A stretch of 16,840 bases of DNA from DASXRU01 sp039933315. Lineage in GTDB: Bacteria; Acidobacteriota; Blastocatellia; Pyrinomonadales; Pyrinomonadaceae. The first letter of the stretch is position 1. Every line of letters starts with the position of its first letter. The stretch is from positions 1 through 16,840 of the forward strand of contig JBDTOI010000086.1 of the NCBI GenBank assembly GCA_039933315.1, written 5' to 3'. The notes beneath the pieces are model-generated. The model ran no database searches and was not told where the DNA came from. It worked only from the letters and a program-made list of their open reading frames with translations. The translations under genes and the position numbers were made by a program. Below are positions 1-9,224 of this stretch, piece after piece.

Positions 1-1
1 A

Positions 2-67
2 GTAGAGGACTTTCACCTCCAAGCTGTCGAACATGCTCGGCACACAACAAAAAGGCTCTTCAGATAA
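2..67 (+). other. Possible 3' tail of an upstream coding sequence
   Basis: Two plus-strand frames are open from the window edge: frame 2 ends at TAA (65-67) and frame 1 at TGA (70-72), both inside the terminator hairpin. Frame 2 would read as a short tail containing DFHLQAVEHARHT. Too little is left to assign a family or even a reading frame. It could equally be non-coding repeat sequence. Confidence 0.2.
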
Positions 68-88
68 TCTGAAGAGCCTTTTCATTTT
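50..88 (+). terminator. Strong intrinsic terminator hairpin
   Basis: A perfect 14-bp stem (50-63 paired with 69-82) encloses the 5-nt loop ATAAT. The stem begins AAAAGG and ends CCTTTT, followed by CATTTT. A-rich and U-rich flanks on both sides suggest it can work in either direction: for whatever lies left of the window, and for the leftward pgsA transcript. Confidence 0.8.
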
Positions 89-106
89 GCGCGTTGTTCC
101 TGGGCG

Positions 107-222
107 GCTTTGCACAAAACTCTTATTTCGTGTTCTTTTGTTTTTGTTTAGTGTGAATTCGTGGATCGTGTGGCTCCGACTCTAAGCACACGATCCACGA
201 AATCTCACGAAGTAACACGAAC
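107..222 (+). repeat. Dispersed palindromic repeat, copy 1
   Basis: The core is a 15-bp perfect inverted repeat, TTCGTGGATCGTGTG (158-172) and CACACGATCCACGAA (187-201), around a 14-nt loop. It is preceded by GCTTTGCACAAAACTCTTATTTCGTG and followed by TCACGAAG and ACACGAA. The same element recurs near 11181-11280 (inverted) and 11606-11720. It fills the gap downstream of pgsA. No protein is encoded; a non-autonomous mobile or REP-like element is the simplest reading. Confidence 0.8.
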
Positions 223-237
223 CAGCTCCGGCCACGA

Positions 238-972
238 CTATTTCTGACTGGCCGTAACTGTGGCCGCTTTCGTATCAACCTTCGGTCGCTTGTTCAGAAC
301 ATAGCCGCGGAAGAAAGCGCGAAAGTAACCGTACATGGAAATAATCGACGAGAGGACGACCACCCAGAGCATTGCCCTCCCGGCGGTGTAAAGAAGCACC
401 TGCCAGTCGATCCACGTCGTTTGCACAGGCCCCAGTAGATGACTCCAGGCAGTGCGCAATTCCGGCACAGTCCAAAACTGAATGGCCGGAAACGGGCGGC
501 CAAAGTTCGAAGGCGGCGGTCCACCCAGCGGGCTGGAAATCGAAAGTATCAGCAGAGCTACCGTTATTACCTGCGCCCACATCTTCAGTTTGCCGATGTT
601 TGAAGCCCCTATTACCACGCCATCGACCGCGGCTATGGAACGCAGACCGGTAACTGCAAATTCCCGCCCGACGATAATCACCACTGCCCAGGCAGGCGCC
701 AGATGATGCTCCACCAATGAAATCAGTGCGGCCGAGATGAGCAGCTTGTCGGCTATGGGATCGAGCATTTGCCCCAGGCGCGACACCTGGCCGCGGCTGC
801 GCGCAATTCGTCCGTCCAAATAATCCGTCAGCGCCGCCGCCAGAAAGATCATGACGCCAAAAAGGTAGCGCGGCACCCCCAGCCAATTCTCCGAAAATGG
901 CGTGAGTAGTACCACTACCAACAGCGGCACAATGAATATCCGCGAGAGCGTCAATGCATTTGGCAGGTTCAC
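238..972 (-). CDS. pgsA: CDP-diacylglycerol--glycerol-3-phosphate 3-phosphatidyltransferase
   Basis: PgsA transfers a phosphatidyl group from CDP-diacylglycerol to glycerol-3-phosphate, making phosphatidylglycerophosphate, the committed step to phosphatidylglycerol and cardiolipin in the inner membrane. The CDP-alcohol phosphotransferase signature DGxxAR(x8)GxxxDxxxD is complete at about residues 53-75 (DGRIARSRGQ...G..LDPIAD). Several hydrophobic membrane segments follow. The frame stays open upstream to a TTG at 1038 (266 aa), but I chose the GTG at 972 (244 aa). The protein then begins with NLPNALTLSR, the usual start of PgsA. An AGGATAAGG stretch lies upstream of it, and a good sigma-70 promoter overlaps the upstream TTG. 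There is a longer than usual central insert (about residues 135-190). The gene is divergent from uvrA. Confidence 0.9.
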   Translation of the reverse strand: MNLPNALTLSRIFIVPLLVVVLLTPFSENWLGVPRYLFGVMIFLAAALTDYLDGRIARSRGQVSRLGQMLDPIADKLLISAALISLVEHHLAPAWAVVIIVGREFAVTGLRSIAAVDGVVIGASNIGKLKMWAQVITVALLILSISSPLGGPPPSNFGRPFPAIQFWTVPELRTAWSHLLGPVQTTWIDWQVLLYTAGRAMLWVVVLSSIISMYGYFRAFFRGYVLNKRPKVDTKAATVTASQK

Positions 973-1021
973 TGGATTGGGAGCCTTATCCTTCCGGCTA
1001 TTCGATCTTGTTGTTGGGCGC

Positions 1022-1051
1022 AGTCTAGGGTGCGCCAAACTCGAGTGTCAA
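1022..1051 (-). promoter_or_regulatory. Sigma-70-type promoter for pgsA
   Basis: On the minus strand a perfect -35 box TTGACA (1046-1051) is followed after 17-18 nt by CTAGAC/TAGACT (1022-1028). Transcription would begin near 1015. That is downstream of the TTG at 1038 and about 40 nt upstream of the GTG at 972, which supports the shorter PgsA. Confidence 0.6.
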
Positions 1052-1076
1052 GAAACAAGAATTTTTCGGTGCGAGT

Positions 1077-1107
1077 TGTAGGGGTGTCCTTCCGTGGGCG
1101 CCCCTTC
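1077..1107 (+). repeat. Short hairpin repeat, GTAGGGG type, left member
   Basis: A 9-bp stem with two G-T pairs (GGGGTGTCC 1081-1089, GGGCGCCCC 1096-1104) closes the loop TTCCGT and is preceded by TGTA. It matches the reverse complement of the hairpin at 1181-1207 in layout (TGTAGGGG, TCCGTG in the loop, CCCC). The two form an inverted pair between pgsA and uvrA. Confidence 0.65.
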
Positions 1108-1180
1108 TGACAACTTCGCGTTACAGGATTACTGAACTGTGGGGCCCAGCAGGCCCATACCGTGGCATTTCTAGAAAAAG

Positions 1181-1208
1181 GGGGCGGCCACGGAGTGCCG
1201 CCCCTACA
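1181..1208 (-). repeat. Short hairpin repeat, GTAGGGG type, right member
   Basis: A perfect 8-bp stem GGGGCGGC (1181-1188) / GCCGCCCC (1197-1204) has the loop CACGGAGT and is followed by TACAG. Read on the minus strand it starts TGTAGGGGCGGC and has TCCGTG in the loop, the same plan as the element at 1077-1107. The rest of 1039-1334 holds only the two divergent promoters. Confidence 0.65.
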
Positions 1209-1244
1209 GTGATTGCCAGCCTGGACGCGCCTTCTCCCCGTTAC

Positions 1245-1273
1245 TTGCTGACCATACGGCACTCCGCTAGAAT
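1245..1273 (+). promoter_or_regulatory. Probable promoter for uvrA
   Basis: TTGCTG (1245-1250) and TAGAAT (1268-1273) are separated by exactly 17 nt. The -10 matches consensus at 5 of 6 positions and the -35 is weak. This would give a leader of about 55 nt before the uvrA ATG. I saw no convincing LexA-type palindrome here, although the SOS operator of this lineage is not one I can recognise reliably. Confidence 0.45.
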
Positions 1274-1334
1274 CATCATTTCTGCGTAGAGCGAAATTCT
1301 CATCTATAGGGCGCGTACTTTCTTTTCCAGCACT

Positions 1335-4250
<2,916 letters not shown>

Positions 4251-4263
4251 TAGAATTCGTGTC

Positions 4264-4731
4264 ATGGGCTCGTTCTATACACGGTGCACAATTGAGAACT
4301 CCATTGACCGAAATCGTTCGGCAGTGGTTCAAAAACTTTTAGTGGACACTGGAAGCGAATACACGTGGCTTCCAACCCCTACCCTGGAAAGGATAGGCAT
4401 CGAACGAGAGAAAAAGGATCTGACTTTTGTGATGGCGAACGGGCAGCAAATTACGCGCAGCGTGGGTTTTGGAATAATTAGAGTGGGTGCGAGCTTCACC
4501 ATTGATGAAGTTGTGTTCGGCGAGAGAGGTGATTTGCTTCTGCTTGGTGCCAGGACCCTGGAAGGTTTGAACCTGACGATCGATCCAGTGCGCAAAAAAC
4601 TCGTAGCCGCAGGGCCACTTCCGGCGGCCGCTGGCAATGTCAGCGAAACGGTATTGGGTCAAATGGTGAGTCTATCCAGGGAGCAATGGGCCGGTCGGTC
4701 TCGATCGCACGGTGAAGAGGTTTATGGTTGA
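4264..4731 (+). CDS. Retropepsin-like (clan AA) aspartic protease family protein
   Basis: A small cytoplasmic protein of 155 aa with the catalytic-type motif LLVDTGSEYTWLP; the DTGS is at residues 28-31, as in single-domain retropepsin-like proteases that dimerise to form the active site. A second hydrophobic-Gly stretch (LLLLGARTLEGL) matches the later ILG-type strand of the fold, followed by DPVRKKLV, typical of the end of this family. No signal peptide is visible. Substrate unknown. The frame is open further upstream (to 4174), but that part overlaps uvrA; the ATG at 4264 leaves 13 nt after the uvrA stop and gives the usual family N-terminus. The last ~30 residues are unlike the domain. 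The 3' end overlaps the convergent neighbour by 10 nt. Confidence 0.75.
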   Translation: MGSFYTRCTIENSIDRNRSAVVQKLLVDTGSEYTWLPTPTLERIGIEREKKDLTFVMANGQQITRSVGFGIIRVGASFTIDEVVFGERGDLLLLGARTLEGLNLTIDPVRKKLVAAGPLPAAAGNVSETVLGQMVSLSREQWAGRSRSHGEEVYG

Positions 4732-5489
4732 GGCACTCGCGGACCACACCAGGTCCAGAACGCGCCGGTAGCGAAATCAACGCGGTTGGCTTTGTATGAC
4801 ACGATTCCTTTGATATTTCCAAACTGGCCGTGAAGGTAAATCGACGGTCCCTCCAAATGGCCTACCTCCTGCCCGCTATCCTGAGTAAGAAAAAACACCT
4901 GGCCGCGCGCGTTATGGGTCACCTGACGAACAATGCTGCGCGATCCGCCGAAGCACCAGTTGCCGTTAATCCGGCTCAGCGTCCATGAGCCCGATTTGCC
5001 TGCTTGAGTGTAGTAGGTTCCACCCAGGAGATTGTTCCAGGTCTGCTCCAACCATCCTGTACCTTGCTGACCGGCAGAGTTTGTCCAATCAAAGGTGAGT
5101 TTCCTGCCCGCTAAGACCCCGTTCAAGTTCCCTGTGCGGCCGTTCGCATAAGTGATCACACCTGAAACCGATGTACCCTCTCGGGTGAAAAAAATCTGGG
5201 AAGTGCCGAAGTTATCGTCCGTAGTCCACCACTTCCCGTCGATGCTGTCCAGGGGACCGGTGCGGGGTGCCACAGCGGGCTTTGCAGATCTGACTCCAGT
5301 TGAGGACTTGCTACGGTTGGCCGATGATCTGGTCTTCACCTTCCTGACCGGCGTCTCTTCAGGCAACTTGCCACCGAACGGTTTCTGCTGGTCCTGAGTC
5401 TGGCCCTGGACCCACGCTCCTGCCACAGCAACAACGACGAAGGCGATTGCGATTTTCCGGACCCGACATCTACCAAACCCTTTCGCCAT
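4722..5489 (-). CDS. Secreted beta-rich protein of unknown function with two similar halves
   Basis: Of 255 aa, the N-terminus (KIAIAFVVVAVAGAWVQG after several Arg/Lys) is a clear signal peptide with no lipobox Cys, so the product is probably periplasmic or exported. Residues about 30-85 are a basic, Ser/Pro/Thr-rich linker. The rest is Gly/Trp/aromatic-rich with a strand-like pattern. A first half begins DGKWWTTDDNFG with SGVITYANGRTGNLNG, and a second half begins NGNWCFGG with LHGQFGNIKGIVSY. The halves share a G-W...G...G.i.Y order, suggesting an internal duplication. Two Cys (in NWCFGG and WTWCGP) could form a disulfide. I do not recognise a named family. A minus-strand TTGACA at 5521-5526 is a possible -35, but no good -10 is present. 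Confidence 0.7.
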   Translation of the reverse strand: MAKGFGRCRVRKIAIAFVVVAVAGAWVQGQTQDQQKPFGGKLPEETPVRKVKTRSSANRSKSSTGVRSAKPAVAPRTGPLDSIDGKWWTTDDNFGTSQIFFTREGTSVSGVITYANGRTGNLNGVLAGRKLTFDWTNSAGQQGTGWLEQTWNNLLGGTYYTQAGKSGSWTLSRINGNWCFGGSRSIVRQVTHNARGQVFFLTQDSGQEVGHLEGPSIYLHGQFGNIKGIVSYKANRVDFATGAFWTWCGPRVPQP

Positions 5490-5587
5490 GGCCGAGACTC
5501 TAATTGCATGTATCTGAGACTGTCAATGCTTCCTCCAACGGTATATGGAAATTGGAGATCGGACACTGGATTAACAAGATCGCGTGA

Positions 5588-5607
5588 TATAATTGGTATA
5601 GAAAGGG
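5588..5607 (+). promoter_or_regulatory. -10 box and ribosome-binding site for the gene at 5617
   Basis: A perfect TATAAT lies at 5588-5593, with no good -35 upstream. GAAAGGG at 5601-5607 sits about 9 nt before the GTG at 5617 and decides that start. Transcription from this -10 would leave a leader of only ~17 nt. Confidence 0.5.
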
Positions 5608-5616
5608 TAATGAATC

Positions 5617-5835
5617 GTGGACGAATTGCTTGAAGGAATAAAACTAGACCGCTCGGCCGTGTCTGTTTTCAAATCCTTCGCGGAAGCTGAGGCTGCCGAT
5701 AGAGCTTATTGGTTCTCACGCACGCCGGAAGAACGCCTGCATCAAATGGAGGTTCTTCGCCGAATGAATTATGGGTCCAGAGCTACCGAAAGACTTCAAA
5801 GAGTTCTTGAGCTTGCTCAGTGTCCATGGCGTTGA
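5617..5835 (+). CDS. Small protein paired with a nucleotidyltransferase-fold gene
   Basis: A 72-aa soluble protein read from GTG, with GAAAGGG well placed upstream. It has the pattern VFKSFAEAEAADRAYWFSRTPEERLHQMEVLRRMNYG...RLQRVLEL. I know this pattern from short hypothetical proteins encoded immediately before nucleotidyltransferase-fold genes. It is probably mostly helical. No DNA-binding motif is evident. The conserved RLQRVLEL segment is encoded inside the overlap with the next gene, so the overlap is real rather than a read-through artefact. A role as antitoxin or partner of the downstream protein is inferred from the arrangement only. Confidence 0.7.
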   Translation: MDELLEGIKLDRSAVSVFKSFAEAEAADRAYWFSRTPEERLHQMEVLRRMNYGSRATERLQRVLELAQCPWR

Positions 5836-6217
5836 GTATCTACTGATTGGCGCCTATGCGGTCGGATATCACGGCTACCCACGAGCAACCAAGGACCTCG
5901 ACATTTGGACTGCTATTACACCGGATAACGCCGCTAGACTTGTGACCTGTCTCAAAGACTTTGGGTTTGACACGCCTGATCTATCAACCGAATTGTTCCT
6001 TCAAGAGCACAATGTCGTTCGTATGGGGCTAGAGCCTAATCGGATTGAGATCTTGACGTCAATATCCGGAGTTAACTTTGTTGACTGTTATCCGCTAAAA
6101 GTCACAGCCATCCTCGAAGGCATCGAGGTGAACATCATAGCCCTGGAAGATCTCAAGGTGAACAAGCGCGCCAGTGGGCGATTGAAAGACCTGGCCGATC
6201 TGGAGAATCTGCCTTAG
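5771..6217 (+). CDS. Nucleotidyltransferase-fold protein (AbiEii/MNT-like), possible toxin
   Basis: This 148-aa protein carries the minimal nucleotidyltransferase signature GAYAVGYHGYPRATKDLDIW (residues 27-46). The D42/D44 pair is in the metal-binding position, and RIEILTSISG supplies the next acidic strand. These are hallmarks of small NTase-fold proteins seen in toxin-antitoxin and abortive-infection loci. Some such proteins nucleotidylate RNA or proteins; the substrate cannot be read from sequence. The ATG at 5771 lies within the preceding gene (65-nt overlap, +1 frame). The short N-terminus MGPELPKDFKEFL fits the family, and no later ATG precedes the motif. The gene downstream starts 20 nt after the stop. 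A defence or TA role is inference. Confidence 0.8.
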   Translation: MGPELPKDFKEFLSLLSVHGVEYLLIGAYAVGYHGYPRATKDLDIWTAITPDNAARLVTCLKDFGFDTPDLSTELFLQEHNVVRMGLEPNRIEILTSISGVNFVDCYPLKVTAILEGIEVNIIALEDLKVNKRASGRLKDLADLENLP

Positions 6218-6236
6218 CGGATCGCGACGCCTACAA

Positions 6237-7190
6237 ATGTCAATCTACGAAGACTTGGAACCATTAAGCCTGGATGAAGTCAAAACGTATCCGCTCGCCT
6301 CGCGGCCCAGCAAAGTGAATCTCGCAGAGTTCGCGCGCCCAGTTGACGAGAACTCGTCATTGCGTGACTTCCTCGAACGACTCCCAAACATCCTGGCGGT
6401 ACAGAACCTGCGCGATCTCGCCGCGCAAATCAGGCGCGCGCGTGATACAGGCAAGCCAATCATCTGGGGACTGGGTGGACATGTAATCAAAACTGGCCTG
6501 GCGCCGGTGATTCTCGATCTGATGCGGCGCGGGTTCGTCACGGCCATCGCTGTCAACGGCTCGGTGCTGGTGCATGATTCAGAGATTGCCCTGGTCGGAT
6601 CAACTTCCGAAGATGTTGATGCCACGCTTGGAGAAGGTGCCTTCGGTGGAGCAGAGGAAACTGGCAGGCTTCTGAATGAGGCCGCTCGTGAGGGGGCGCG
6701 CGATGGCATTGGACTTGGTGAGGCCACCGGCCGGGCACTGGTCGCCAGGAATCCTCAACACGACAAGTACTCATTGCTCTGCGGCGCCTATGCTGCCAGG
6801 GTGCCATTCACTGCGCATGTGACCATCGGCGCCGACATTGCGCATTTTCATCCCGCGGCAGATGGCGGCGCCCTGGGGACCACAACCCATACTGACTTCC
6901 GTCTTCTGGCAGAGATAGTGCGCCGAATGAACGGTGGCGGAGTCTATTTTAATATTGGTTCGGCTGTGATACTGCCGGAAGTGTTTCTGAAGTGCGTTAC
7001 GCTGGTTCGCAATCTGGGCCATCCACTGCAAGATATTACGACTGCCAACTTCGACTTCATTCAATCCTATCGACCGTTGACCAACGTGGTGCGGCGCCCA
7101 ACGGCCGACGGAGCCGGTCGCGGCTACGCGATCACCGGCCATCACGAAATAACCATCCCCCTGTTGGCAGCAGAACTAATCTGCGGCTAG
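6237..7190 (+). CDS. Deoxyhypusine synthase-like protein
   Basis: 317 aa. The central part resembles the deoxyhypusine synthase fold: GLGGHVIKTGLAPVILDLMRRGFVTAIAVNG, then VHDSEIALVGSTSEDVDATLGEGAFG, the NAD/spermidine-site-like region. The true enzyme transfers an aminobutyl group from spermidine to a lysine of archaeal/eukaryotic IF5A. Bacteria lack that substrate, so a related polyamine or NAD-linked reaction is more likely, and annotation as a DHS-like protein of unknown reaction is safest. K252 (EVFLKCV) is in roughly the region of the catalytic Lys, but I cannot align it securely. The ATG has no Shine-Dalgarno sequence and lies 20 nt after the nucleotidyltransferase gene, so expression may depend on that transcript. 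It converges on the TauE-type gene. Confidence 0.65.
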   Translation: MSIYEDLEPLSLDEVKTYPLASRPSKVNLAEFARPVDENSSLRDFLERLPNILAVQNLRDLAAQIRRARDTGKPIIWGLGGHVIKTGLAPVILDLMRRGFVTAIAVNGSVLVHDSEIALVGSTSEDVDATLGEGAFGGAEETGRLLNEAAREGARDGIGLGEATGRALVARNPQHDKYSLLCGAYAARVPFTAHVTIGADIAHFHPAADGGALGTTTHTDFRLLAEIVRRMNGGGVYFNIGSAVILPEVFLKCVTLVRNLGHPLQDITTANFDFIQSYRPLTNVVRRPTADGAGRGYAITGHHEITIPLLAAELICG

Positions 7191-7241
7191 AACTTACGAA
7201 GGATATGGCCAATAGGACTTATTGGACCTATACGGCTTTGA

Positions 7242-7982
7242 TCACGCAAATATCAATTTCAGTCCGGCCAGGATCAGGACCACCGCCAGCCACTGTCTGA
7301 TTTGCGGAATCGGCAGTTTGCGCGTGCCCAATTCCGAGCCGATCCAACCCCCTACCAGCGCCAGCGGAGCCCACACAAATATCGCCCTGGGCACGGCAGC
7401 CACCGCCGATACGTGACCCAACAATCCGGCCATTGAGTTCACCAGAATAAAAACAGCGGAAACCGCCGCCGTCTCTTTTGTCCTGGCCCACCCCATCAGC
7501 AACAACAGTGGGCTCAGGAATATCCCGCCACCCACACCTGTCAGACCTGAAAGCAGTCCTAAAGCAGCTCCTAAAACCAGGGCAATCAAAAGGGGCGGCC
7601 GCTTTGGCCCTTCTTGATCGGGCCTCTTCGCGATTAGAAATAACCTGAGCGCGCTGTACAGCAGCACGACACCAACGATCAGCTTGTAGATATGACTCGG
7701 CAACGTGAGGCTGCCGCCGATGAAAGACGCCGGGATCGAAGTGATGGCGAAGGGCCAAAAGACTCGCCAGGTGAAGAAGCCCGCCCGGTAGAACTTGGTA
7801 GCCCCCACCAGGCTGACCAGAATATTCAGGGTCAGCGCGGTTGGCTTCATGACTGAAGGAGCGACGCCAAAGAGGGCCATCGCCGCGAGATATCCCGAGG
7901 CTCCCGCGTGTCCGACAGTGGAATACAAGAACGCCACTGCGAAGATGAGCGCGGCCAGTAGTGCAATCGTTAACTTAGTCAC
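7242..7982 (-). CDS. TauE/SafE family sulfite/anion exporter
   Basis: A 246-aa polytopic inner-membrane protein with about eight hydrophobic segments in two related halves. The first has STVGHAGASGYLAAMALFG and KPTALTLNILVS. The second has the family's GLLSGLTGVGGGIFLSPLLLL and KETAAVSAVFILVNSMAG. These are the diagnostic TauE/SafE (PF01925) repeats. Members export sulfite, sulfoacetate or other small anions; the substrate here is unknown and no sulfur-metabolism gene is adjacent. Translation begins at GTG (7980-7982); a nearby upstream ATG is out of frame. No obvious Shine-Dalgarno sequence. The 51-nt gap to the convergent neighbour contains only a weak hairpin (CCAATA 7209-7214 / TATTGG 7220-7225). 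Confidence 0.9.
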   Translation of the reverse strand: MTKLTIALLAALIFAVAFLYSTVGHAGASGYLAAMALFGVAPSVMKPTALTLNILVSLVGATKFYRAGFFTWRVFWPFAITSIPASFIGGSLTLPSHIYKLIVGVVLLYSALRLFLIAKRPDQEGPKRPPLLIALVLGAALGLLSGLTGVGGGIFLSPLLLLMGWARTKETAAVSAVFILVNSMAGLLGHVSAVAAVPRAIFVWAPLALVGGWIGSELGTRKLPIPQIRQWLAVVLILAGLKLIFA

Positions 7983-8094
7983 AGCAATCTCGACGCATGA
8001 TATCTTAACCCGCCCAATGTTTGTTGAGTTTCAAGTTTCACGGCACTACTTTTGGGGAATTGTTATTCTGATCTTTGTGGACTTTCAAGTTGAG

Positions 8095-8335
8095 GTCTAA
8101 CCCCAACGGGGTTGTGTCCTCCAGCCCAGGGTTGCCGCCTCGGCTACCCTGGGAAACGATGAGCGCAAACGTTTCCAACCCCAAAGGGGTTGTGTCGTCG
8201 TTCGTTGGATGGAATGCCCACTGTGAATTGACACAACCCCGTTGGGGTTGAGATTGGGCATTTTCAAACGTGTACCCAGGGTAGCCGAAGCGGCAACCCT
8301 GGGCTGGAGGACAGTACCGCTTTGCGGTACTTCCG
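8095..8335. repeat. Composite inverted array of six hairpins
   Basis: Six hairpins in mirror order: AACCCC/GGGGTT (8099-8113), CCCAGGGTTGCCG / CGGCTACCCTGGG (8125-8153, one mismatch), CAACCCC/GGGGTTG (8176-8192), CAACCCC/GGGGTTG (8234-8250), CCCAGGGTAGCCG / CGGCAACCCTGGG (8275-8303) and GTACCGC/GCGGTAC (8314-8330). The left half read on the minus strand repeats the right half (CCCAGGGTAGCCG...CCCTGGGCTGGAGGACA). The whole is a large imperfect palindrome. ORFs predicted through it are artefacts. The remainder of 7983-8383 shows no gene. Confidence 0.8.
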
Positions 8336-8383
8336 GTTCGCTGGCAAGGACTCGCGGGGTCTTCTGAAAACTACTTTTCCTGA

Positions 8384-8656
8384 TGGCCAACGGCAGGAGC
8401 CGCGGAACTGGTCCGCTTGCACGCGGGGCTGTACACCGGAGTGTTGGCAGAGTATAAGAGAGCCGACATTCCGTATGTTCCGCACATTACGCTGGGTGCC
8501 TTCACGCGTGAACCCGCCAGACTGGCGCCGGGCCTCGCCGAAGCAAGAAAGATGCACCTGGAATGCAGTACCCTGGTAGATCGCCTTAACCTCGTCAAAA
8601 TTAATGCGGAGCGCACGACGCTGGTTTGGAATAAACCGTTCTTGTTAAGCGGATGA
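8384..8656 (+). pseudogene. 5'-truncated 2'-5' RNA ligase / 2H phosphoesterase family gene
   Basis: The frame is open from 8384 (after TGA 8381-8383) and reads GAAELVRLHAGLYTGVLAEYKRADIPYVPHITLGAF...LVDRLNLVKI, ending at TGA 8654-8656. PHITLG is the second HxTx/HITL-type catalytic motif of the 2H phosphoesterase (LigT-like) superfamily. Full proteins are about 170-190 aa with two such motifs; here the first motif and the N-terminal ~80 residues are absent. Only TTG (8417) could serve as a start. The break lies ~50 nt from the hairpin array, so loss of the 5' part through insertion or rearrangement at that repeat is likely. It could still be expressed as a fragment, but I consider it non-functional. 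Confidence 0.7.
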
Positions 8657-8722
8657 CGGCCGGCGTCCGACAGATTGCGACCAGCACGCCCAATATGGCT
8701 TTGCGCCGTTTCTGAATCAATA

Positions 8723-9142
8723 GTGACGTTAAAGAGCTCAATCGCCAAAACTTTTCGCCAGTCTCTTGCCAATCGTCGGAGGGCGGCGCGGCGCAAAGCC
8801 CAGCGCAAAGCCCGACTTATGATTAGTGTTTCGCTCACGGCCGGTGGAGAGACGACGATGCCGCTCGAAGGCTATACGCGCGACATAAGTGAAGACGGAT
8901 TAGCGATCATCGTGCCTTCCCTGCGGATTGGCGATAAATACCTGGATAGTGATGATTGCACCGTGCGGGTTGTGCTGCTTGAAGTTCCAGCCGGCTCTGT
9001 TGAAATACAGGCTACCCCGGTGCGCTACCAGCCGCTCGAGCAAACCGGTTCCGAGACAGGCCATCTCCTGGGCCTGCGCATCACGAACATGAGCGACTCC
9101 GACCGGTCGCGTTACGAGATGTATCTCAGGACGCTCGAGTAA
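8723..9142 (+). CDS. PilZ domain protein (candidate c-di-GMP receptor)
   Basis: About 139 aa from GTG 8723. A basic N-terminal segment (RRRAARRKAQRKARL) supplies an RxxxR-like c-di-GMP-binding element, and TRDISEDGLAIIVP provides the (D/N)xSxxG motif of PilZ domains. The C-terminus (GHLLGLRITNMSDSDRSRYEMYL) completes the beta-barrel and last helix. A stand-alone PilZ protein probably alters motility, polysaccharide export or another target on binding c-di-GMP. The frame also runs upstream to a TTG at 8675 (155 aa). Neither start has a good Shine-Dalgarno sequence, so the start is uncertain. The stop is followed at once by the REP-like repeat at 9143. Confidence 0.8.
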   Translation: MTLKSSIAKTFRQSLANRRRAARRKAQRKARLMISVSLTAGGETTMPLEGYTRDISEDGLAIIVPSLRIGDKYLDSDDCTVRVVLLEVPAGSVEIQATPVRYQPLEQTGSETGHLLGLRITNMSDSDRSRYEMYLRTLE

Positions 9143-9171
9143 TGTAACGCAAACTGTTTAGTCTGCGGTCT
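9143..9171 (+). repeat. GTAACGCAAACT REP-like element, left copy
   Basis: TGTAACGCAAACT GTTT AGTCTGCG forms a hairpin of 8 bp with one mismatch directly after the PilZ stop codon. Fifteen bases, GTAACGCAAACTGTT (9144-9158), recur inverted at 9379-9393. Confidence 0.6.
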
Positions 9172-9224
9172 CCCTACGCCACACTCGCATTAAATAGCAG
9201 GCTGGCTAGTCGGGTAAGTGGATT

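Noticed and set aside
1..90. tRNA gene at the left edge
   Set aside because: No cloverleaf, T-loop GTTCRA or acceptor stem pairing is visible; the only structure is the terminator hairpin.
8095..8335. CRISPR array
   Set aside because: Repeats are hairpins in mirror order with no regular spacers, and no cas gene is nearby.
8097..8557. Minus-strand ORFs of ~97 aa through the hairpin array
   Set aside because: Their sequence is a translation of the palindromic repeats and the antisense of the phosphoesterase remnant; no protein-like conservation.
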